Source: an uncultured Saprospiraceae bacterium (lineage in GTDB: Bacteria > Bacteroidota > Bacteroidia > Chitinophagales > Saprospiraceae). From it: a stretch of 5,342 bases of DNA. The first letter of the stretch is position 1. Each line of letters opens with the position of its first letter. The position numbers and the translations under genes were made by a program. Under the pieces are notes generated by a model. The model was not told the DNA's origin, ran no database searches, and saw only the letters and a list, made by a program, of their open reading frames with translations. Shown here one piece after another: positions 1 to 5,342 of this stretch. The stretch is from assembly GCA_937959095.1 (NCBI GenBank), contig CALGLY010000738.1, positions 1 to 5,342 of the forward strand. The letters are read 5' to 3'.

Positions 1-612
1 GTAGAGAAAGGACGCGTAAGTGTGACCGCAGATGGTGGCGGCGCGCTTTCACCAAAGGATTTTTTCACCGTCAATTCTATTTTGGTGAATGACTTTGATG
101 GCAACGGACTTCGCCCTGATACAGAACAATGGATTTTTGTAGGCAGCATCAATGAAAATAGAACTACTGCCGTGCAAAGCGAAAATCCCACACCAACTGA
201 CGGCAATTTCCTAAAATTAAGCGGTAAAGATGACTTAGGTATCAGTTGGATTGGCGGCGCAGAAAACAACAGCTTTGATGCCGAAAATTTTCCAAATTTT
301 GGCATTACTACCGATATTAGCAACACGCTTTTAGAATTGGAAGTCAATAATAATGGTCGTAGAGAAACGCATATCATTCTTGTTTTGTTGGAACGCGATG
401 GTTCGCGCAATGATTTTACGACACAAATAAAAGTAGATTGGAATGGCTGGGAAAAAGTATCGCTGCCCCTCAATCGCTTTCAGGATTTAAATGGTTTTTC
501 CATTGATCCTGCGAAGATTAAAACGCTAAAAATTCACCTGATAGATGCCGATAGTTCAGGCGAAACATTGGAGGTGAATGTAGACAATATTCGATTTTTA
601 GAACTTTTATAA
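1..612 (+). CDS. 3' part of a surface glycan-binding-like protein (IPT/TIG tail plus carbohydrate-binding-like beta-sandwich)
   Basis: The frame is open from base 1 to the TAA at 610-612 (203 codons), so this is the C-terminal part of a longer gene. The GTG at 22 lies inside the domain and is not a credible start. Codons 1 to about 24 (VEKGRVSVTADGGG, then SPKDFFTV) look like the last strands of an IPT/TIG Ig-like domain. The rest, from about codon 26 (ILVNDFDGNG), is predicted all-beta, with Trp44, Trp83 and a W147-N-G-W150 motif before a VSLPL strand, and ends VDNIRFLEL, the usual last strand of a CBM11/CIA30-like jelly roll. Known context: Bacteroidota surface glycan-binding proteins (SusE-position, SGBP-B type) stack Ig domains before a C-terminal glycan-binding domain and are outer-membrane lipoproteins. 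There is no T9SS sorting domain here, which fits lipoprotein anchoring, but the N-terminus is outside the window. Family assignment is by architecture and context; xylan as the ligand is inferred from the downstream xylanase. Confidence 0.72.
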   Translation, partial: VEKGRVSVTADGGGALSPKDFFTVNSILVNDFDGNGLRPDTEQWIFVGSINENRTTAVQSENPTPTDGNFLKLSGKDDLGISWIGGAENNSFDAENFPNFGITTDISNTLLELEVNNNGRRETHIILVLLERDGSRNDFTTQIKVDWNGWEKVSLPLNRFQDLNGFSIDPAKIKTLKIHLIDADSSGETLEVNVDNIRFLELL

Positions 613-700
613 AGAGGTATTAGATATGAAGTATTAGGTACAAGGTATTGTGATAGTACCTAATACATTGTATTTAATACCTAATACAAAACTATTCATC
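613..700. repeat. Intergenic heptamer repeat array with orientation switch (inverted repeat)
   Basis: This 88-base gap is almost entirely degenerate 7-base units. Forward GTATTAG-type units run in register from 617 (617-623 and 631-637 exact; 624-630, 638-644, 645-651 and 652-658 diverged). After one spacer base (659) the array continues with reverse-complement CTAATAC-type units (660-666 and 681-687 exact; 667-673 and 674-680 diverged). An exact 11-base inverted repeat, GTATTAGGTAC at 631-641 and GTACCTAATAC at 656-666, can form a hairpin with a 14-base loop, and 617-623 can pair with 681-687 outside it. No U-tract follows, so it is not a typical intrinsic terminator. Only 13 bases separate the array from the ATG at 701. 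Confidence 0.8.
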
Positions 701-3157
701 ATGAAAAAACAACTACTGCTTTTACTCGCACTAGTGCTATGTACACAAGGCTTAGTCGCGCAAGTATATGTGGATGAATTCGATAATGGCGACCCTATTT
801 TAATGGGTGGTGCAGCCACTTTTTCATTTTCGGAAAGCGATGATGAGCTCACCGTTTCTGCCGACGGTACAGGCGGACCTTGGGACGTATTCACCTACCA
901 GCCACACGACATGGCAACAGGCGAGGCAATCACTGTAGATGCGACGGGCAACAACAAAATATTCATAAAAGCAAAAGCAAGCAATGTTGGTACGCAATTG
1001 CGGATGGATGTTCAAGATGCAGAAGGCTATTTGACTTCCTTAGCAGGTATCACTAAAACTTTGACGACAGAATACATCATATTGGAATATGATTTCTCAG
1101 GACAATATAGCGATGGCGGCTTTGGCGGAACGCCTTGTACATCCGATACAGCCCCTTGTGAGGTAGACGGCTCACAAACAACACAATTGTTATTTTATGT
1201 CAATCCAGGTGCAGGCGGCTACGCAGGTGATGTCGTGATCGACTACATCGCGTTCGGTGAAGAACCAACAGGTGTTATTGTCTCAACTGTCTTTCAAGAC
1301 CACTTCGATGATGTGGATAGTACCGTTACCTCTTTTGGTACAGATGTGCCAGAGAGTTTTGAGTTAATTCAAGAAGGTACGGAATTGACCATACGTGGCG
1401 ATGGTAATGCAGGACCATGGGACGCACTCGGCTTCGATATTCGCAATCAAAATACGTGGGAACCTATTGATATTGACATCAGCGAAAACCATAAATTATT
1501 TATCAAAATCAAGTCAAGTGTGCCAAATACTGCTTTCCGCATTGATGTACAGGATATTGATGGATTCATCACTACACAAGGCTCTATCACGAAATTAGTA
1601 GATACAGAATATAGCGTAATAGAATACAACTATGTCGGCACTTATAATGACTTGGGTTATGGTGGAACGCCTTGTACGGAAAGTACTGCGCCCTGCCCTG
1701 TTGATCCCACGCGAGTTGGTAGCTTAGTATTTTATATTGAGCCAGGTGTAGGTGCATACTTGGGTGATTTGACGATTGATTATATTTCCTTCGGCAATTC
1801 TTTGGAAGAACCAGGCGATGGCCCACAATTCATTTATGGAGACCATTTCAATAATAATACAACCGATTGGACAGCGGACACTCCTGGCTTCATAGGTTCA
1901 GAGGAAGGGACAGAATGGACAATCACAGGCGATGGAACAGGTGGACAATATGCAGCATTGGCCTACTCGCTACATACCGAGGATGGTGAACCTTTGGTGC
2001 TAGACCTCACATCTGCCAAAAATAAATTTTTCATCAAAGCTAAAGCAAGCACAGGCGAAGTACCACTACGAGTGGATCTGATTGATACGACAGGTTATGC
2101 CACCTCGTTGGCTGGCTTGACCAAGATTATCACAGGAGATTATGAAATTTATGAATACGACTTCACAGGCAATTTAACTGACGGGGGCTATGGCGGTACG
2201 GCTTGCGAAACTGGCCCTTGTCCAGTAGATGGCACAGCAATAGAAACCGTGTTGATTTATATCGACCCTGTACAAGGTGCTTATGAAGGTGCAGTAACAA
2301 TTGATTTCGTTTCCTTCGGGCAACCATTAGGCGAAGATGAAATCATAGAACTTGGCCCAGTTGGCATCATCAATTATAGCGACCAAATGGATGATAACAC
2401 CAGTTTATATGTCAACGATATGGACGGTTTAGTATCTAGTTTTGCTAGTGATATTTGGACGATTACAGGTAATGGAACAAGTGGTGCATTTGCACCCGTG
2501 GTTTATGACTTACATAATGATGTAGGCGAATTTGAGCGGGTAGATGTCGTGGGTAGTAATAATATCCTTTATGTAATGGCAAAAGCAGATGTGGATGGCA
2601 CTGTGCTGCGCATAGATGTCCAAGACGGACAAGAGTTTGTTTCCAATCAGATTGGCGTGGCGAATACGCTCACTACGGAATATGCTGTTTATGAGTACAA
2701 TTATGAAGGTGCTTATTTAGATGGCGGGTACGGTGGTTCGCCTTGTACGTCCGAAACTGCTCCTTGTGAGGTGGATGGACAACGAATTGACAGATTACAA
2801 TTCTTCATCAATCCTGGTGAGGGAATGTTTAATGGTATGCTAGATATTGATTGGATTTCCTTCGGAGAAGTTCTGACCAGTATCCAAGATTACAGTAAAC
2901 TGAGCAGCCTTCGTGCATTTCCAAACCCTAGTTCGGATAAGGTATTCTTGGATTTCGCGCTTGTGAATGCAGCGAATATCAATATCAATGTCTATGACAA
3001 TTTAGGACGTTTAGTAGCACGTGAATATCAAGGACAAATTGCAGTAGGCTCGAATCAGCAATCTATAAATTTAAGCCAATTGCAAGCAGGCATTTATTTC
3101 CTTCAACTACAAGCAGACGGTGCTAGTGCAGGTACGTTGCGTGTAGTGAAAAAGTAA
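701..3157 (+). CDS. Secreted four-module putative carbohydrate-binding protein with T9SS type A sorting domain
   Basis: The product is 818 residues. The ATG at 701 is chosen because it opens a standard signal peptide (MKKQLLLLLALVLCTQGLVAQ, residues 1-21, cleavage likely after Gln21). An in-frame GTG at 650 would only add residues encoded by the upstream repeat array. The mature protein has four homologous modules at about 22-187, 198-366, 377-541 and 557-723. Each has an N-terminal DxF/DHF-like strand, a G-[PQA]-aromatic segment, an RxDVQD-like strand, an EY[DN][FY]xG strand, a GG[FY]GG-x-x-C loop with a second Cys, and a terminal D-[YFW]-[IV]-[SA]-FG strand. Residues 737-818 form a T9SS type A sorting domain starting at F740-P-N-P and ending in Lys-Lys. 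The mature part has eight cysteines, exactly two per module, suggesting one disulphide each after export. No glycoside hydrolase, esterase or lyase motif is seen. The all-beta modules, the aromatic position and the xylanase neighbour suggest a non-catalytic carbohydrate binder, but this is inference and the module is not assigned to a named CBM family. Confidence 0.9.
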   Translation: MKKQLLLLLALVLCTQGLVAQVYVDEFDNGDPILMGGAATFSFSESDDELTVSADGTGGPWDVFTYQPHDMATGEAITVDATGNNKIFIKAKASNVGTQLRMDVQDAEGYLTSLAGITKTLTTEYIILEYDFSGQYSDGGFGGTPCTSDTAPCEVDGSQTTQLLFYVNPGAGGYAGDVVIDYIAFGEEPTGVIVSTVFQDHFDDVDSTVTSFGTDVPESFELIQEGTELTIRGDGNAGPWDALGFDIRNQNTWEPIDIDISENHKLFIKIKSSVPNTAFRIDVQDIDGFITTQGSITKLVDTEYSVIEYNYVGTYNDLGYGGTPCTESTAPCPVDPTRVGSLVFYIEPGVGAYLGDLTIDYISFGNSLEEPGDGPQFIYGDHFNNNTTDWTADTPGFIGSEEGTEWTITGDGTGGQYAALAYSLHTEDGEPLVLDLTSAKNKFFIKAKASTGEVPLRVDLIDTTGYATSLAGLTKIITGDYEIYEYDFTGNLTDGGYGGTACETGPCPVDGTAIETVLIYIDPVQGAYEGAVTIDFVSFGQPLGEDEIIELGPVGIINYSDQMDDNTSLYVNDMDGLVSSFASDIWTITGNGTSGAFAPVVYDLHNDVGEFERVDVVGSNNILYVMAKADVDGTVLRIDVQDGQEFVSNQIGVANTLTTEYAVYEYNYEGAYLDGGYGGSPCTSETAPCEVDGQRIDRLQFFINPGEGMFNGMLDIDWISFGEVLTSIQDYSKLSSLRAFPNPSSDKVFLDFALVNAANININVYDNLGRLVAREYQGQIAVGSNQQSINLSQLQAGIYFLQLQADGASAGTLRVVKK
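764..2869 (+). repeat. Four tandem ~170-residue protein modules with Cys-pair loop
   Basis: Module coordinates are about 764-1261, 1292-1798, 1829-2323 and 2369-2869. Landmarks recur at fixed spacing. A single aromatic follows the Gly-rich turn at Trp61, Trp240, Tyr417 and Phe597, and the first loop cysteine lies exactly 85 residues later in every copy (Cys146, 325, 502, 682). The second cysteine follows at +7 in modules 1, 2 and 4 (Cys153, 332, 689) but at +5 in module 3 (Cys507). Repeat-to-repeat spacing is therefore 179, 177 and 180 residues. Modules 1 and 4 have the most similar loops (PCTS-[DE]-TAPCEVDG). Linkers are short (about 10-15 residues) and rich in Glu, Pro and Gly. The copies clearly differ at DNA level, so the duplication is old rather than a recent array expansion. 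Confidence 0.88.
2909..3154 (+). other. T9SS type A C-terminal sorting domain of the four-module protein
   Basis: Residues 737-818 begin LRAFPNPSSDKVFLDF, continue through a NININVYDNLGRLV strand pair and an LSQLQAGIYFLQLQ segment, and end TLRVVKK. The order PNP, then (V/I)xVYDxxGR, then L-x-x-G-x-Y, then a basic tail is the standard signature of the type A domain recognised by the type IX secretion system. Known role: it directs export across the outer membrane and is usually cleaved, leaving the protein on the cell surface or released. Confidence 0.93.
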
Positions 3158-3250
3158 TTTTTTGAAACCAAAAAAGGCATATAAGAAGCATATAAGCGTG
3201 AAACTTATGTGTCCTTATATGCCTTATATGGTTCAATAAAAATCATCGCC
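3158..3250. repeat. Intergenic inverted array of CATATAAG/CTTATATG words forming a long hairpin
   Basis: Two direct copies of GCATATAAG (3177-3185 and 3188-3196, 11-base period) are followed by reverse-complement words: CTTATGTG (3204-3211, one change), CTTATATGC (3214-3222) and CTTATATGG (3223-3231). An exact 10-base outer stem, GGCATATAAG at 3176-3185 with CTTATATGCC at 3214-3223, encloses an inner stem of 3188-3196 with 3204-3212 that contains G-U pairs and has a 7-base loop (CGTGAAA). A T6 run lies right after the stop codon (3158-3163) and an A6 run at 3170-3175 directly before the stem. The + strand has no U-tract after the hairpin, whereas the - strand transcript would have one, so a + strand intrinsic terminator is doubtful. 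It may be an mRNA stability or processing hairpin, or a passive repeat. No Shine-Dalgarno sequence precedes the ATG at 3251. Confidence 0.75.
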
Positions 3251-5342
3251 ATGAAAAAAGCTTACCTATTTTCGTTCTTCCTAGTATTTAGTCTTCTTCT
3301 GACCGCCCAAGATGCTTATCATACCGCCTTACAAATGCAGTTTGCGGAGGACTACAATCTACCATCCGCAGAATTTGCCATTGCCAATAATGAAACTGAC
3401 ATCAACAACAGTTCCTACACTTGGCTTGCTGAACGGAGCGTAGAAGTATCATCGGATACCGATTTTTCTCAAAAAGTTGTGCTTACAAGTACGCGTGTAG
3501 GAGCAAATCCCTGGGACGAAGGTTGGGGCGTAAAAAATCAACAGCGCATTGCAGCAGGCGATAGAGTGCTCATCGTATTTCAAGTCCGTTCCATTGGCGG
3601 CACGGGTGATGTGAATGTGATGGCAGAAAATTCGACGACTTATGCACAAGAAGTCTTCTTGACGTTAAACATCTCAGAAACATGGACGACTTATTATATT
3701 CCTTTTCAGTCAGATAATACATTCGGGGCAGAAGCTATGCAATTTGGAATGCACTTGGCAAAGCAACTCCAAACCATAGAGTTAGGCGGCTTCACGGTCT
3801 TGAATTACAAACAACGTGTTGCCCTAGCGGATTTACCTGATCTTACTTATAAAGACCGATATGAAGGCTATGAAGACAATGCTCCCTGGCGCGCTACGGC
3901 TACCGAGCGTATTGAACAACTACGTAAAGCTCCTCTAAATATAGAAATAAAAGACATGGACGGTAACCCCATTCCGAATGCAATAGTGGAAGTAGAAATG
4001 CAGCAACATGAATTTGGATTTGGAACAGCCATTACCGCACAACGTATCGCAGGAAATAATGGACAAAACAACCTTTATCAATCGCGTATCTTGGATTTAG
4101 ACGGGCGTGGACATGGTTTCAATTGGGTCGTTTTTGAAAACGATTTAAAATGGCCCGCTTGGGAAAGCAATTGGTTTGTCAGTAATGCAGAAGCAGGAAA
4201 TGCGGTGCAATGGGTGAAAGATCAGGGCTTAAAATTGCGCGGACATACGCTAGTCTGGCCAGGTTTAGACAACTTACCCAACGATATTTCACAAAATACC
4301 AGTAACCCTGATTATATTAAAAATCGGGTATTCAATCATATTGAGGAAATTATGACTTATCCAGGCATCGCTGAAAATGTGGATGAGTGGGATGTAATCA
4401 ATGAAACAGTAACGAACAGAAGTTTGCAAAATATTTTCTCGCGCGAAGAAGGTTACACGACAGGCCGTGAACTCTATGTAGAAATATTCGAGAAAGCGAA
4501 AGAAATAGACCCAAATACAGGCTTATGGCTAAATGATTATGTTACTATCACAGTAGGAAACACGGGGGGTGGGCAGTACGATTCTTTGAAATTATATGTA
4601 CAGGAATTGATAGATGCAGGCGCGCCTTTGGACGGTCTTGGCTTTCAAGGACATATTGGAGGTTCGCCGAATAGCATTCCTTCCGTACTCGCTACATTTG
4701 ATGATTTTTATAATAGTTTTGGACTAAAGGCCAAAGTCACGGAATACGATATTGCAGGCTCAGTGAATGAAGAACTGGCAGCCAATTACCTCCGCGATTT
4801 TATGACCGCTACTTTCAGTCATCCCAGTATGGATGGCTTTTTGATGTGGAGTTTTTGGGACGGCGCAGCTTGGCGTGAAGGCAATAATCTATTCCGCAGA
4901 GATTGGAGCAGAACGCCTGCAGCAGATATGTTCACTGATTTAGTATTCAATCAATGGTGGACGGATGAAACGCTAATGAGTGATGAAAATGGACAAATTC
5001 AACTCAATGCTTTCAAAGGCGATTATGAAATTCGCTATGAATGTGATGGTATGATGGTGAGTGAAATGCTAAACATTAGCGAAGTCGCAGACTTGACTAT
5101 CAACTGTGATAATATTGCGACGAGTACCAAGAATCTACAAGCATCTGATTTGAAAATTTATCCAAATCCTACGCAGCAGATGCTCACCTTGGAACGTACA
5201 ACCGCCACACCTGTTACTTTGCGCCTGATGGATATGCATGGGCGAGTCATTCTTGAAAAAGATATTCAAGAGAATTTGCATACCCTAGATTTAGATGTTG
5301 CAAAAGGGGTTTATATGTTTGAAATTCTTGAAGAAAAACAGA
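3251..5342 (+). CDS. GH10 endo-1,4-beta-xylanase with N-terminal CBM-like domain and T9SS sorting domain (3' end cut by window)
   Basis: This secreted enzyme should hydrolyse internal beta-1,4 bonds of xylan outside the cell. The frame starts at ATG 3251 and stays open to the window end (697 full codons, no stop). Residues 1-20 (MKKAYLFSFFLVFSLLLTAQ) are a signal peptide. Residues about 22-187 form a CBM4/9/22-like beta-sandwich. Residues about 219-253 (IEIKDMDGNPIPNAIVEVEM) are the small beta-segment often seen before GH10 barrels. The catalytic domain runs from F255-G-F-G-T to about residue 567. GH10 landmarks are all present: E296-N with K300-W301, RGHTLVWP with His332, WDVINE with Asn384 and acid/base Glu385, GFQGH with Gln466 and His468, VTEYD with nucleophile Glu498, and the MWSFWDG segment with Trp533 and Trp536. 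A small module around 568-622 holds the protein's only two cysteines (598 and 619). A T9SS type A domain starts near Leu634 (Y637-P-N-P), with probably only its last few residues missing. The gene lies 93 bases after the four-module gene on the same strand and is probably co-transcribed. Confidence 0.95.
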   Translation, partial: MKKAYLFSFFLVFSLLLTAQDAYHTALQMQFAEDYNLPSAEFAIANNETDINNSSYTWLAERSVEVSSDTDFSQKVVLTSTRVGANPWDEGWGVKNQQRIAAGDRVLIVFQVRSIGGTGDVNVMAENSTTYAQEVFLTLNISETWTTYYIPFQSDNTFGAEAMQFGMHLAKQLQTIELGGFTVLNYKQRVALADLPDLTYKDRYEGYEDNAPWRATATERIEQLRKAPLNIEIKDMDGNPIPNAIVEVEMQQHEFGFGTAITAQRIAGNNGQNNLYQSRILDLDGRGHGFNWVVFENDLKWPAWESNWFVSNAEAGNAVQWVKDQGLKLRGHTLVWPGLDNLPNDISQNTSNPDYIKNRVFNHIEEIMTYPGIAENVDEWDVINETVTNRSLQNIFSREEGYTTGRELYVEIFEKAKEIDPNTGLWLNDYVTITVGNTGGGQYDSLKLYVQELIDAGAPLDGLGFQGHIGGSPNSIPSVLATFDDFYNSFGLKAKVTEYDIAGSVNEELAANYLRDFMTATFSHPSMDGFLMWSFWDGAAWREGNNLFRRDWSRTPAADMFTDLVFNQWWTDETLMSDENGQIQLNAFKGDYEIRYECDGMMVSEMLNISEVADLTINCDNIATSTKNLQASDLKIYPNPTQQMLTLERTTATPVTLRLMDMHGRVILEKDIQENLHTLDLDVAKGVYMFEILEEKQ
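5150..5342 (+). other. T9SS type A sorting domain of the xylanase (incomplete at window edge)
   Basis: From residue 634 the sequence reads LKIYPNPTQQMLTLE, then an LRLMDMHGRVI strand pair, then LDLDVAKGVYMFEI, before the window ends. This matches the order of the complete sorting domain in the upstream gene. The final strand and basic tail (likely about ten residues) and the stop codon lie beyond base 5342. Confidence 0.9.

Noticed and set aside
22..24. GTG at 22 as the true start of the first gene
   Set aside because: The frame is open upstream to base 1 and the codons before it continue the same Ig-like domain strand; there is no signal peptide after it.
615..687. CRISPR array or insertion-sequence end
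   Set aside because: The units are only 7 bases with no spacers, and there is no transposase or target-site duplication; the pattern is a short-word inverted array.
650..700. GTG start at 650 extending the four-module protein by 17 residues
   Set aside because: The extension is encoded by the heptamer repeat array and would put a non-signal stretch before a clean signal peptide starting at ATG 701.
731..745. Possible lipobox at Cys14 of the four-module protein
   Set aside because: The sequence is LVLC, with Leu rather than Gly/Ala/Ser before the Cys and in the middle of the hydrophobic core; the A-Q end of the signal peptide and the T9SS domain fit ordinary signal peptidase I cleavage.
634..1015. 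Minus-strand open frames at 634-894 and 824-1015
   Set aside because: They overlap the strongly supported + strand gene, have no recognisable domain, and read as antisense shadows.
1395..1826. Small overlapping frames (1395-1598 on +, 1447-1629 and 1587-1826 on -)
   Set aside because: All lie inside module 2 of the four-module protein, whose frame is confirmed by repeat homology; no start context or domain supports them.
3155..3164. Bacteroidota-type promoter -7 element (TAnnTTTG) near TAATTTTTTG
   Set aside because: The spacing between TA and TTTG is wrong and no matching -33 TTTG lies upstream at a suitable distance; no convincing promoter is visible in either gap.
3449..4071. Minus-strand open frames at 3449-3649 and 3868-4071
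   Set aside because: They are antisense to the xylanase's CBM-like region and the start of its GH10 domain, and show no domain.

Overview
The window looks like part of a xylan-degradation (polysaccharide-utilisation-type) locus from a member of the Bacteroidota, plausibly a Saprospiraceae/Cytophagia-like environmental lineage. The evidence is two consecutive proteins ending in type IX secretion (T9SS) type A sorting domains (F/Y-P-N-P motif), signal peptides ending in A-Q, no purine-rich Shine-Dalgarno before the ATGs, and moderately AT-rich DNA. The lineage below phylum level is inference.

Layout, all genes on the + strand: (1) bases 1-612, the 3' end of a gene whose product ends with the tail of an IPT/TIG-like Ig domain and a beta-sandwich carbohydrate-binding-like domain. 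It resembles the surface glycan-binding proteins encoded next to SusC/SusD pairs. (2) bases 613-700, a short gap filled with degenerate heptamer repeats that reverse orientation midway and can fold into hairpins. (3) bases 701-3157, a complete 818-residue secreted protein made of four tandem copies of a ~165-170-residue module (period 177-180 residues), each with a Cys-pair loop, plus a T9SS sorting domain. It has no recognisable catalytic domain. (4) bases 3158-3250, a second gap with another inverted array of iterated words forming a long hairpin. (5) from base 3251 past the window end, a GH10 endo-xylanase with signal peptide, N-terminal CBM4/9/22-like domain, complete GH10 catalytic motifs, a small post-catalytic module and a nearly complete T9SS sorting domain.

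Inferred interplay: the first protein would hold glycan at the cell surface near the importer, the four-module protein would be a T9SS-exported non-catalytic carbohydrate binder, and the GH10 enzyme would cut xylan outside the cell. The most novel-looking items are the four-module Cys-loop protein, a candidate undescribed carbohydrate-binding module, and the two intergenic repeat arrays, which share a head-to-head design but not a sequence. No RNA genes, mobile elements, CRISPR arrays or convincing promoters were seen.
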